Assembly (NCBI RefSeq): GCF_900107195.1
Contig: NZ_FNPB01000018.1
Location: forward strand, 1 to 49,838
Length of the DNA stretch: 49,838 nt
From: Halobellus clavatus
GTDB lineage: Archaea; Halobacteriota; Halobacteria; Halobacteriales; Haloferacaceae
Direction: 5' to 3'
Part shown: one piece after another, positions 15,278 to 23,021 of the stretch
How positions within the stretch are numbered: the first letter of the stretch is position 1
Layout of the letters: each line of letters begins with the position of its first letter
Translations under genes and position numbers: made by a program
The notes under the pieces: generated by a model
What the model was told of the DNA's origin: nothing
The model's input: only the letters and a program-made list of their open reading frames with translations
The model's database searches: none

Positions 15278-16633
15278 ATGGCTGCGTTCGGTCTCGAGTC
15301 CCTCCCGATCGACACGAACGTGTTCAATCTCTTCGTCGCGGGCGCGCTGGGGATGTTGCTCGGCTTAGAGCGCGAGTGGTCGAACAAGTCCGCCGGGATC
15401 CGGACGTTCACACTCACGAGTCTCCTCGGAGTCGCGGCCGCCATCGTCGGCGGGCCCGTTCTCCTGGCCACCGGGGGCCTCCTGGTTCTGGTGCAGGGGG
15501 TCCTCCTCGGCGCTCGTGGCCTCCTCGCCGAAGCCACCAGCCCCGTTCGCTCCGTCGATTCAGCTGCCACTGACGATTCCGTCCATTCGACCGCCACTGA
15601 CGATTCCGTCCATTCGACCGCTACTGAGGACGCAGCCGACGAGGGCGGGAGCCTCGCACTCACGACGTCGACGTCGCTCCTCGTCGCGTACGCCGTTGGC
15701 GTCCTCGTCGGAACCGACTACGTCCTCGTGGGGGTCGTCATCGCGATCACGTCGTCGTTCCTCCTGGTACTCCGTCGAGAACTGCACGCGTTCGCCAACC
15801 GCCTCTCACACCGAGAGGTCCGCAGTGCGGCGGAGTTCGCGATCATCGCGTTCGTCGTCTACCCGCTGCTGCCCGCCGGCACGTACGGTCCCTGGAACGC
15901 CATCGAGCCCCGGCTCATCTGGATGCTCGTGATCGCTGTCAGCGGCATCGGCTTCGCGAACTACGCCCTGATGCAGCGCTACGGCGGCCGGGGAATGCTC
16001 GTCACGGGCTTTCTGGGCGGGCTGGTGAACTCGACCGCCGTCATCGGCGAGATCGCCAACCGAGCCAAGACGAACGTCGACACGTTCGGGCTCGCGGTCG
16101 CGACGATCCTGATCGCGGACGCCGCGATGGCCGTTCGGAATCTCGTTATCGTGGTCGCGTTCGTTCCGCAGTCTGCGTTCGGCGTCGGGCTCCCGCTCGG
16201 GCTCATCGCCGTCGGCGGCCTGTTGTTGACGGGCTACGAGCGGACCTGGCGGGGAGAGATGGAACTCGACCTCGACTCGCCGTTCAGCAGCGCCAACGCA
16301 CTGACGTTCGGACTCCTGTTTCTCGTCGTGCTCGTCGTCACCGCGGGCGCACAGCAGATTTTCGGCACCGCGGGATTTCTGGTGACGAGCTTCCTCTCCG
16401 GGTTGCTCTCCAGTGGGACCACCACCACGACGGCCGTCTCACTCGCGAGCACCGGGCAGGTCTCTCCCGCTGTCGCTGCGCAGGGCGTCCTCGCCGGCAC
16501 GCTCGCGAGCATCTTGGTCAAAGTGTGGCTCGCGGTCGGCATCAACCGCGACCTGTTCCGTCCGGTCGTCCTCCGGTCGGCGTACCTCTCGCTCCTGGGG
16601 CTGGTCGGTGTCCTGGGCGTTCAGGTGCTGTGA
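15278..16633 (+). CDS. MgtC/SapB family (DUF4010) membrane protein
   Basis: The 451-residue protein begins with the MgtC/SapB domain: LFVAGALGMLLGLEREWSNKSAGIRTFTLTSLLGV contains the family GLEREW and GIRTFTL features. It continues with a DUF4010 region (about residues 190-450) of several membrane helices with SGIGFANYALMQRYGGRGM and GFLGGLVNSTAV. The function of the family is unclear; MgtC proteins modulate ion or ATPase homeostasis. Between residues 95 and 125 there is a Ser/Thr/Asp-rich loop created by a 27-bp tandem duplication. The ATG at 15278 is preferred to a GTG nine bases upstream. The AT-rich stretch at 15180-15230 probably holds the promoter. Confidence 0.85.
   Translation: MAAFGLESLPIDTNVFNLFVAGALGMLLGLEREWSNKSAGIRTFTLTSLLGVAAAIVGGPVLLATGGLLVLVQGVLLGARGLLAEATSPVRSVDSAATDDSVHSTATDDSVHSTATEDAADEGGSLALTTSTSLLVAYAVGVLVGTDYVLVGVVIAITSSFLLVLRRELHAFANRLSHREVRSAAEFAIIAFVVYPLLPAGTYGPWNAIEPRLIWMLVIAVSGIGFANYALMQRYGGRGMLVTGFLGGLVNSTAVIGEIANRAKTNVDTFGLAVATILIADAAMAVRNLVIVVAFVPQSAFGVGLPLGLIAVGGLLLTGYERTWRGEMELDLDSPFSSANALTFGLLFLVVLVVTAGAQQIFGTAGFLVTSFLSGLLSSGTTTTTAVSLASTGQVSPAVAAQGVLAGTLASILVKVWLAVGINRDLFRPVVLRSAYLSLLGLVGVLGVQVL
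15566..15619 (+). repeat. 27-bp perfect tandem repeat within the MgtC/SapB gene
   Basis: Two identical, in-frame 27-base units (15566-15592 and 15593-15619) begin GCCACTGACGATTCCGTCCA and encode the loop sequence ATDDSVHST twice; a degraded third unit follows (GCTACTGAGG). It lies between membrane segments, so copy-number change would alter only a hydrophilic loop. Confidence 0.9.
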
Positions 16634-16661
16634 TGTCGGGCAGTGGCGCGGAGCGATGGGC

Positions 16662-18161
16662 TCAATCGCCCTTCGCCGGACGTTCGAGGGTGGGCTCCTC
16701 GACGTCGACTTTCGACTCCGTGAGCGTGCTCTCCCGCCACGTCCCGCGCCGATACCACGCGTAGGCGACGACCGCGCCGACGACGTTCGAGACGGCGAAC
16801 GCGATCCAGATGCCCGTCTCTCCGATCTCGCCGGCGGCGATCCACGCGATCGGGAACCGGACGACGCCGAGCATGAACACGGAGATGGCCGCCGCGGTGA
16901 GCGTCCGCCCCGCCCCGCGGAGGCTTCCCGTGTACGCCCGCATAATCCCGATGAACCCGAAGCTCAGCGCCACGTAGCGGAGGAACCGGGTCGTGACGTC
17001 GACGACGGCGGGATCGGTGGTGAACAGATCCGCGATGGTCGGGGCGGCCATCCACGCCAGGACACCAGCGCCGGTGAGCACGACGAAGAGGACCTTCGCC
17101 GCTAGCCCAGCCGCGGTCGCTGCCCGTTCTGGTTTGTCGGCGCCGACGTTCTGGCCGGTCATCGTCTCGACGCCGCGCGCGACCGCGATGGCGGGCAGGA
17201 AGATGACTGAGAACACGCGCGTCCCGATGCCGTACGCGGCGATGACCGTGTCCGGGAACAGCGCGACGATGACCAAGAGCAGATTCATCGACAGCGCTCG
17301 GCCCGTGCCCTCGACCGACGCCGGAACTCCGATTCGGGCGAGTCGGCGGAGGGACGCGAGATCCGGCGCCATATCGCGGAGCCGGATCTGGACGCCACGG
17401 TTCCCACGGAACATAATCGCCAGCCCGACGACGAGGGCCAGCGCCCGCGAGAACACGGTCGCGACGGCCGCGCCGGTGATGCCCGAGCCAGTGTAGCCGG
17501 TCGCCACGAGCAACGACGCCTCCAGGCCACCGAGCCCGAGCATCCCGAACAGGGGGTTCCCGGCGAACCCGAAGATCAGGAAGGGGTCGAGGACGATGTT
17601 CAACACGACCGACCCGAACATCACGAGCATCGGCGTGATGGTGTCGCCGTAGCCGCGCATCAGCGCGATGAAGACGAAGAAGCCGAACATGAAGACGAGC
17701 CCGAGCGAGATGACTTCCATATAGCTCGTCGCCATCGGGAGGACGTCTTCTGAGGCCCCCAACAGTTCGAGGAACGCGTCGACGCCGACGTAGCCGACGG
17801 CTCCGAGGAGGATCGAACCGACGATCGCAAACGAAACCGTCTGTGAGGCGGCGTACTCGGCTTCGCGCTCCTCGCCCGCGCCAGTGAACTGCGCGACGAG
17901 GACGCTGCCGGCGACGGAGATGCCCATCCCGAGCGAGATCAGCAGAAAGACCATCGGGAAGGCGAAACTGATCGCCGCCAGCGCGTCGGTGCTGTACTGG
18001 CCCAGCCAGAACGTGTCCGCGAGGTTGTACGCCGTCTGGAAGAGGTTCGTCACCACGATCGGCATCGACAGGAAGAACAGCGGCTTCGCGATGTCGCCGG
18101 ACGTGAGATCGAACTCTTCGGGACCCTTGAACAGGGAACTGACCCGATTCAGGAGCCCCAT
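16662..18161 (-). CDS. MATE family efflux transporter
   Basis: The 499-residue protein has twelve predicted helices in two related halves. The first opens with PLFFLSMPIVVTNLFQTAYNLADTFWLG and the second with RRLARIGVPASVEGTGRALSMN, both typical of the MATE (NorM/DinF) family. These carriers export cationic drugs or metabolites, using Na+ or H+. The C-terminus is a charged tail. The ATG at 18161 shares a base with the stop of an upstream 48-codon ORF (TGATG). A TetR regulator gene lies divergently upstream with an inverted repeat between, so the exporter is probably drug-inducible. Confidence 0.9.
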   Translation of the reverse strand: MGLLNRVSSLFKGPEEFDLTSGDIAKPLFFLSMPIVVTNLFQTAYNLADTFWLGQYSTDALAAISFAFPMVFLLISLGMGISVAGSVLVAQFTGAGEEREAEYAASQTVSFAIVGSILLGAVGYVGVDAFLELLGASEDVLPMATSYMEVISLGLVFMFGFFVFIALMRGYGDTITPMLVMFGSVVLNIVLDPFLIFGFAGNPLFGMLGLGGLEASLLVATGYTGSGITGAAVATVFSRALALVVGLAIMFRGNRGVQIRLRDMAPDLASLRRLARIGVPASVEGTGRALSMNLLLVIVALFPDTVIAAYGIGTRVFSVIFLPAIAVARGVETMTGQNVGADKPERAATAAGLAAKVLFVVLTGAGVLAWMAAPTIADLFTTDPAVVDVTTRFLRYVALSFGFIGIMRAYTGSLRGAGRTLTAAAISVFMLGVVRFPIAWIAAGEIGETGIWIAFAVSNVVGAVVAYAWYRRGTWRESTLTESKVDVEEPTLERPAKGD

Positions 18162-18307
18162 CAGCGCGTCGCCTCCGGTGTGAGGGCGTCTCCCGCGCCG
18201 GCTCGCCGCGCGGGGCGTCGGGAGCCGACCGCGAGATCGACAGGTCCGTTCCGGCTGGGCGCTCGGGACATCGTCTCCGAGGCCTCGGCCGGCGTATCGT
18301 CGTCCAT
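18161..18307 (-). CDS. possible 48-residue leader ORF upstream of the MATE gene
   Basis: An ATG at 18307 opens a frame that ends in TGATG, overlapping the exporter start. The predicted product (MDDDTPAEASETMSRAP...) is Asp/Glu-rich at the N-terminus and Arg/Ala-rich afterwards, with no known domain. The exact stop-start overlap and its placement just after the TetR-operator-like repeat suggest a translated leader or small partner protein, but chance cannot be excluded. Confidence 0.4.
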   Translation of the reverse strand: MDDDTPAEASETMSRAPSRNGPVDLAVGSRRPARRAGAGDALTPEATR

Positions 18308-18325
18308 TGTGTCAGTATCGTACTT

Positions 18326-18339
18326 ACTGACCAGTTAGT
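18326..18339. promoter_or_regulatory. inverted repeat, probable TetR operator
   Basis: ACTGACCAGTTAGT is an imperfect 14-bp palindrome (10 of 14 positions symmetrical). It lies in the promoter zone of the minus-strand MATE transcript, about 20-30 bases before the leader ORF and facing the divergent TetR gene. Confidence 0.55.
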
Positions 18340-18484
18340 CAAAAGGCTTTGGAACCCGAAACAATCACGAAAATTGATCCTATCCGGATCGAATCGCCGG
18401 AATACGACTGACCGACGCGTTTGATACGTCTCCACATCCCTTCGGTCACAACGATTATCCTACCGCGGGAGCAAGCGAAGGCCG

Positions 18485-19075
18485 ATGGCCGAACCATCGG
18501 ACCGGTCCGCCGGCGGGCCGAACGAGGAGATTATGCAGGCGACCTACGAGGCGCTTCGCCAGCACGGCTACGCCGACCTGACGATCAAGCGGATCGCCGA
18601 CGAGTACGGCAAATCGACGGCCGCGATTCACTATCACTACGACACCAAAGAGGCTCTGCTCGCCGCCTTCCTCGACTACCTCCTCGAACGATTCGTCGAC
18701 TCGATCCGCGAGATCGAGACGACAGATCCCGAAGCGCGACTCGAACTGCTCTTGGACGAACTCCTCGTCACCCCCCAGGAGAACCGAGCCCTCTCTGTCG
18801 CGCTCCTCGAAATGCGAGGGCAGGCTCCCCACAAGAACGCCTTCGAGGATCGCTTCCGGCAGAACGACGAGTACATCCGATACATGCTCAAGGCAGTCAT
18901 CAACCACGGCATCGACGAGAACGTGTTCCGCGATGTCGACGCCGATCACGTCACCCGATCGCTGATGACCATCGTCGACGGGGCTCGGACCCGCTCGGTC
19001 GTGCTGGACGACGTCGGCGCGTTCGAGACTGCCCGGGAGACCGCTCGCGAGTACGTCGACGCGACGCTCCGGTAA
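18485..19075 (+). CDS. TetR/AcrR family transcriptional regulator
   Basis: The 196-residue protein has an N-terminal TetR helix-turn-helix (about 14-60: EEIMQATYEALRQHGYADLTIKRIADEYGKSTAAIHYHY) and a helical C-terminal ligand and dimer domain. Such regulators repress neighbouring exporter genes and release DNA on binding a small molecule. The divergent MATE gene and the intervening inverted repeat make that exporter the likely target. The regulator may also control itself. Confidence 0.88.
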   Translation: MAEPSDRSAGGPNEEIMQATYEALRQHGYADLTIKRIADEYGKSTAAIHYHYDTKEALLAAFLDYLLERFVDSIREIETTDPEARLELLLDELLVTPQENRALSVALLEMRGQAPHKNAFEDRFRQNDEYIRYMLKAVINHGIDENVFRDVDADHVTRSLMTIVDGARTRSVVLDDVGAFETARETAREYVDATLR

Positions 19076-19178
19076 CCCCATCGAGCGCCCTCGCTCCGCG
19101 TACCGAGGCGTACTGACCAGCCCGGTGCAGGGGATCCGCCACGAAGCGAGACACGGCTCGTTCACACGGATACACCAC

Positions 19179-19195
19179 AAAACGGACCCGACGGG
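19179..19195 (+). repeat. distal copy of tRNA-Arg 3' end (att-like)
   Basis: AAAACGGACCCGACGGG is an exact 17-base copy of 20283-20299, which spans the 3' end and flank of tRNA-Arg. It lies between the TetR gene and the Doc toxin gene, so with 20186-20208 it brackets the toxin cassette. Confidence 0.6.
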
Positions 19196-19337
19196 CGCTG
19201 GTTCGACTGTCGAACGACTTCATCTTTCAGGCGTCAGACGGTCGAAATCGACGTCCTGAAAACGGTGATTTCTGACGTCTCTCACCCGGCCCATCCATAG
19301 CAACATCTACACTCGTGCAGTGTCGAGATTGGAGCGA

Positions 19338-19826
19338 ATGGCCGACTCGTTGTGGTGCCCGTCGGTCGAAGACGTCGTCGCCATCCACGACGACATCGTC
19401 GCGGAGTACTCCGATACTCCCGCCGGTATTCGGAACCGTGGCGACATCGAGTTCGCATTAGACTACATCGAAGCGGGCAGCTTCGACTCCGCACCGGAAA
19501 CTATCCACGAAAAGGCGTTCCACCTCCTCCGATTCCTCGTCGCCAATCACCCGTTCGTCGATGCGAACAAACGGACCGCACTCAACGTGACGGTCGTCTT
19601 CTACTTCCTCAACGGGTATCGGTTCGAGTACGACGACGAAGTGAGAACGATCCTGAAAGAATTCGGGACCGACGAAGCGGCGGTTGATGAGGAGGACACC
19701 ACCAAGTATCTCCGATCCCACACGGAAGAGCTGGATCTGGCCGGCGAGATCGAGGAATGGCGAGAGGAACTCGTCCGGTACGGGCTCGATCAGTTGACCG
19801 GCGATTCCTCGGATCCGAATGATTAA
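19338..19826 (+). CDS. doc: Doc/Fic-family toxin
   Basis: The 162-residue protein carries the Fic/Doc active-site motif HPFVDANKR (71-79), preceded by the usual helical lead-in IHEKAFHLLRFLVAN. Doc proteins phosphorylate elongation factor Tu and stop translation; other Fic proteins AMPylate targets. A start at the ATG 19338 (MADSLWCPSV) matches the family beginning; a GTG 18 bases upstream is possible. The next gene, 25 bases on, encodes a small acidic protein and is the best antitoxin candidate, although in classical phd-doc the antitoxin gene comes first. The cassette is bracketed by copies of the tRNA-Arg 3' end. Confidence 0.85.
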   Translation: MADSLWCPSVEDVVAIHDDIVAEYSDTPAGIRNRGDIEFALDYIEAGSFDSAPETIHEKAFHLLRFLVANHPFVDANKRTALNVTVVFYFLNGYRFEYDDEVRTILKEFGTDEAAVDEEDTTKYLRSHTEELDLAGEIEEWREELVRYGLDQLTGDSSDPND

Positions 19827-19851
19827 CGGCGTTCGACGCGTCCATTCAGGT

Positions 19852-19992
19852 ATGGCCACCGAAGAAGGCGCAGAAACGACCTCCCCGCTTGACGACGTGA
19901 TGGCGGACATCCGGCGGGAACTGGTTCGGCGGGTCGCGGCGGACGACCGAGATTCGAACCGGGACATTTACGACGCTCTCGAAGACGAATAA
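19852..19992 (+). CDS. small acidic protein, putative antitoxin partner of Doc
   Basis: This 46-residue frame (MATEEGAETTSPLDDVMADIRRELVRRV...) has an amphipathic helix (VMADIRRELVRRVAA) and an acidic C-terminal tail (IYDALEDE). It starts 25 bases after the toxin stop and has no other recognised domain. Antitoxins are often this small and acidic. The assignment is based on adjacency only. Confidence 0.5.
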   Translation: MATEEGAETTSPLDDVMADIRRELVRRVAADDRDSNRDIYDALEDE

Positions 19993-20185
19993 CCGGACTG
20001 TACTGAGAGATCGTTAGTCGGATCCGGTCAGAGCAATTAATCCGCGAGAGATTTTCTCTATCGAACCCAGCGTTGCCTGTACGCGATCCCCACCGATGCA
20101 CCACTGAACATCACCTGTCGAACGAAAGCACGCGCCTTGGAGTATTTCGGTGTCGACCCCGCCGCTGTCATACGATGAGAACGAT

Positions 20186-20208
20186 ACGGACCCGACGGAA
20201 TTTGAACC
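20186..20208 (+). repeat. second partial copy of tRNA-Arg 3' end (att-like)
   Basis: Twenty-two of 23 bases match the 3' part of tRNA-Arg (20286-20308), including the T-arm; the copy lies exactly 100 bases from the intact tRNA and has the same orientation. It has no anticodon arm, so it is a remnant, not a second tRNA. Confidence 0.75.
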
Positions 20209-20286
20209 TCGGTCGCTCACTCCGTTCGCTCCCTGCTTCAAATCCCGCAGGTTGCGTTTTCACTACTCACTTCGTTCGCAGGAAAA

Positions 20287-20359
20287 CGGACCCGACGGGA
20301 TTTGAACCCGCGACATCCTGGTCCGGAACCAGGGACTCTGTCCACTGAGCTACGGGCCC
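20287..20359 (-). tRNA. tRNA-Arg (anticodon CCG)
   Basis: On the minus strand, acceptor GGGCCCG pairs with CGGGTCC. The anticodon arm CCTGG-TTCCGGA-CCAGG gives anticodon CCG (Arg). The T arm is GCGGG-TTCAAAT-CCCGT. CCA is not encoded and no intron is seen. Copies of its 3' end at 20186 and 19179 mark it as a probable integration target. Confidence 0.95.
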
Positions 20360-20439
20360 TCGAAGACGAGTAGACCGGCCGGTGGTATAACGATTGTGAA
20401 CGGAAACGAGAGACGCCGTGAACGCAACAGGGAGCAGTC

Positions 20440-21027
20440 TCAGGGCGCTTCGCCGGTCTCGATCGTGAAGTCCGCGCGGGGGTACGCGACGCAGGTGAGG
20501 GTGTAGCCGTCGTCGAGTTCGGCGTCGTCGAGCATCTGCTGGTTGTCGTGTTCGACGTAGTCTTCGGCGTTGCCACCGGAGGTGATCTGGCCGGCGCAGG
20601 AGACGCACTGGCCCTGTCGGCACGCGTAGGGGAGGTCCCAGCCCTCGTCCTCGCCCTGATCGAGGAGCGGTTCGTCGTTCGCGACTTCGATCGTCTCGCC
20701 CTGCTTGGCGAACTCGACCTCGAAGTACTCGATCTCGTCTTCCGGGATGTCGCCGGGATCGGACTCCTCGGCCTCGCCGGCCTCTTCGAGTTCAGCGCCC
20801 TCCTCGCCACCGGTGACCGCCCCTGCGGGGGCTGCGCCGCCGCCGATGGATCGGTTCATCGGTTCCGGGAAGTCTGTCTCCGGGAGCGTGCTCGCCCGCT
20901 GTTCGAGCACCTCCTGCGAGATGTCGCCGGTGGCCGTCCACCCGGTACCGCGAGCGTAGTGGATCGCCACCACGAGGAGCGTCAGGGTCACCCCGAGACC
21001 CAGCCCCACGAAGTTGATTTCGACCAT
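20440..21027 (-). CDS. membrane-anchored [2Fe-2S] ferredoxin
   Basis: The 195-residue protein has an N-terminal membrane helix (about 4-23), a long acidic linker, and a plant-type [2Fe-2S] ferredoxin domain at the C-terminus. The cluster ligands are Cys136, Cys141, Cys144 and Cys179 (CRQGQCVSC ... LTCV). It would carry electrons at the inner face of the membrane. The ATG at 21027 (MVEINFVGLG) starts just before the helix; an in-frame ATG at 21105 would add 26 residues that overlap the next gene's stop and is not preferred. Confidence 0.88.
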   Translation of the reverse strand: MVEINFVGLGLGVTLTLLVVAIHYARGTGWTATGDISQEVLEQRASTLPETDFPEPMNRSIGGGAAPAGAVTGGEEGAELEEAGEAEESDPGDIPEDEIEYFEVEFAKQGETIEVANDEPLLDQGEDEGWDLPYACRQGQCVSCAGQITSGGNAEDYVEHDNQQMLDDAELDDGYTLTCVAYPRADFTIETGEAP

Positions 21028-21105
21028 ATCGGCGCTACGGAATCGGGGGTTAAGGAAATTGTGATTGTCGCGTCGGTGCCGCCACGAACGGCGAGATTCT
21101 GGCAC

Positions 21106-22008
21106 TCACTCGCCGCGCCGTTTCACGTCGTGTCGACCGAAGCCGTAGCGAAGCCGGTTCGCGAGCCGGCGGGCGAAGCGGCCGTCGTCGGCTCGACTGC
21201 CGAAGCGCTCAGCGAGGGCCTGATAGATCAGCGGCACCGGCACCTCCTGTTCGAGGGCCTCCTGGACGGTCCAGGTCCCGGTCGATCCCCCGGCCACGTG
21301 GTCGGCGACGTCGCCCAGGTCGTTGCCCTCCTCGCGGAAGGCCTCCTCGCAGAGTTCCAAAAGCCACGAACGGATGACCGCACCGTTGTTCCACGTCCGG
21401 GCGACCGACTCCAGATCGAGATCGTACCGGCCGTTCGCGAGGAGTTCGAAGCCCTCGCCGTAGGCCTGCATCAGCGCGTACTCGACGCCGTTGTGGACCA
21501 TCTTGACGTAGTGACCCGATCCGCTCGCGCCCATCCGGTCGTGACCCGCTGGCCCGGTCGCGACGGCGTCGAAGACGGGCGTCAGCGCCTCGTAGGCCCA
21601 CTCGGGGCCGCCGATCATCAGCGAGAAGCCGCGTTCGGCGCCGGCCGGCCCGCCGGAGGTCCCACAGTCGAGGTACGCCGCGTCGGTCGATTCGGCGCGC
21701 CGCACCGACGCCTCGAAGTGGGAGTTGCCGCCGTCGACGACGACGTCGTCGGCAGCGAGATGCGGGTCGAGTTCTTCGAGGGTCGCGTCCACGGCCTCGC
21801 CGGCGGGTACCATCAGCCAGATTCGCTTCTCCTCGCCGAGGCGGTCGGTGAGGTCCGCGAGGTCCTCAGCGGGGGTCGCGCCCGCGTCGGCAGCCGTCGC
21901 GACGGCCTCCGCGTCGAGGTCGAACGCCACTACGTCGTGTCCGGCGTCGATCACGCGGTCGACGACGATCTGTCCCATCCGGCCGAGGCCGACGACGCCA
22001 AGTTGCAT
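21106..22008 (-). CDS. gnd: 6-phosphogluconate dehydrogenase (decarboxylating), short form
   Basis: The 300-residue protein has the N-terminal Rossmann motif GLGRMG (7-12), then the 6PGDH signatures VDGGNSHF, SGGPAGAERGFSLMIGG and the catalytic-lysine region HYVKMVHNGVEY. It converts 6-phosphogluconate to ribulose 5-phosphate, CO2 and reduced nicotinamide cofactor in the oxidative pentose-phosphate pathway. At 300 residues it belongs to the short form, unlike the ~470-residue enzyme of enteric bacteria. The gene is upstream of the ferredoxin gene, 78 bases apart on the same strand. Confidence 0.92.
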   Translation of the reverse strand: MQLGVVGLGRMGQIVVDRVIDAGHDVVAFDLDAEAVATAADAGATPAEDLADLTDRLGEEKRIWLMVPAGEAVDATLEELDPHLAADDVVVDGGNSHFEASVRRAESTDAAYLDCGTSGGPAGAERGFSLMIGGPEWAYEALTPVFDAVATGPAGHDRMGASGSGHYVKMVHNGVEYALMQAYGEGFELLANGRYDLDLESVARTWNNGAVIRSWLLELCEEAFREEGNDLGDVADHVAGGSTGTWTVQEALEQEVPVPLIYQALAERFGSRADDGRFARRLANRLRYGFGRHDVKRRGE

Positions 22009-22077
22009 ACCAGCGCTTCCGCCCCCGGGCGAAGTAGTGATTGCGGTTTCCCGCGGTGTCGAGTCGGCCGCCCCCGC

Positions 22078-22950
22078 TCAGCGCCGCTCGACGAACGCCT
22101 CGGCGAGCCGGTCGCCGGCGCCGTCATCGGCCCGGAAGAACAGTTCGGGCTCGATGAGTTCGATCTCCACGAGGCGGAATATCTCGTCCCGAACGATCCC
22201 GTCGACGCGGGCGTACAGCGGCACCTGCCCCCGCAGTTCGGCCGTCACCGCGGCGACGACGTCCGCCGCCTGCTCGACGAGCCCCGCCTGTGGGGACTCG
22301 GCCGTCACGCGTCCGCCGTGTTCGGACTGCACGCGGAAATCGCCCGCCTCGGGGTGCTTCCGGACGGCGTGGCTGTACGCGCCGTCGAAGAAGACCAGCG
22401 ACCACTCCCCCGCCTCGATCTCGTCGGCGAAGCGCTGGACTAACACGTCACGGCGAGCGATGAGGTCCTCGAACCACGTCTGGGCTGCGTCGGCGTCGGC
22501 CCGAGATATTCGCTTCGTCTCGAACGCTCCGGCACTCATCGCGGGCTTTACGACCACCTCGTCCCAGCCGCGATCGGCCATCAGCCCGTCGAGTGAGACG
22601 CCCGCGCCGCGATCGAGATACGCCGTCTGCAACGTCGGCACTCCCCGTTCGGCGAGGTCGCGGAGGTAGAACTTGTGGCTGTTCCACCGCAGCGTCCGGA
22701 CCGAATTCCACACCGTCGTCGGCGCGCAATCGAGTCGGTCGAGCCACGCGTCGAACGCGTTCGCTCGCCGGTAGTAGTCCCAGATCGTTCTGACGAGGAC
22801 CGCGTCGAACTCGCCCCACTCGACCGGTTCGTCCGACCAGACGACCGGCTCGGCGGTGATGTCGCGGGCCTCGAGCGCGGTTCGGAAGGCGTCCTCGTCG
22901 TCGATGAGCGACGGCAACTCGGCGGCGGTGGCGAGGGCGACGTCTGTCAC
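22078..22950 (-). CDS. ATP-grasp family protein (RimK/DcsG-like)
   Basis: The 290-residue protein has an ATP-grasp fold: an N-terminal domain with LVRTIWDYYRRANAFDAWLDRL, a central WNSHKFYLRDLAERGVPTLQT, the nucleotide-binding lysine stretch VVVKPAMSAGAFET, and the metal-binding end RLVEIELIEPELFF. It would join a carboxylate and an amine or thiol using ATP; related proteins act in glutamate ligation or cycloserine synthesis. The substrate is unknown. It lies 69 bases upstream of gnd on the same strand. Confidence 0.8.
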   Translation of the reverse strand: MTDVALATAAELPSLIDDEDAFRTALEARDITAEPVVWSDEPVEWGEFDAVLVRTIWDYYRRANAFDAWLDRLDCAPTTVWNSVRTLRWNSHKFYLRDLAERGVPTLQTAYLDRGAGVSLDGLMADRGWDEVVVKPAMSAGAFETKRISRADADAAQTWFEDLIARRDVLVQRFADEIEAGEWSLVFFDGAYSHAVRKHPEAGDFRVQSEHGGRVTAESPQAGLVEQAADVVAAVTAELRGQVPLYARVDGIVRDEIFRLVEIELIEPELFFRADDGAGDRLAEAFVERR

Positions 22951-23021
22951 GGCCCGGCGTCGGCCACCCGCGACGATAAGTGAGGCGATACACGTTTGTC
23001 ATCCGGCCCGCCAGAGGACGT

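Noticed and set aside
20186-20250. A second tRNA-Arg gene near 20190
   Set aside because: Only the 3' acceptor and T-arm part is present; no anticodon arm or 5' half can be found, so it is an att-like remnant.
20548-22443. A 631-codon plus-strand open frame opposite the ferredoxin, gnd and ATP-grasp genes
   Set aside because: It is antisense to three well-recognised genes and shows no domain; long open antisense frames are expected in GC-rich haloarchaeal DNA.
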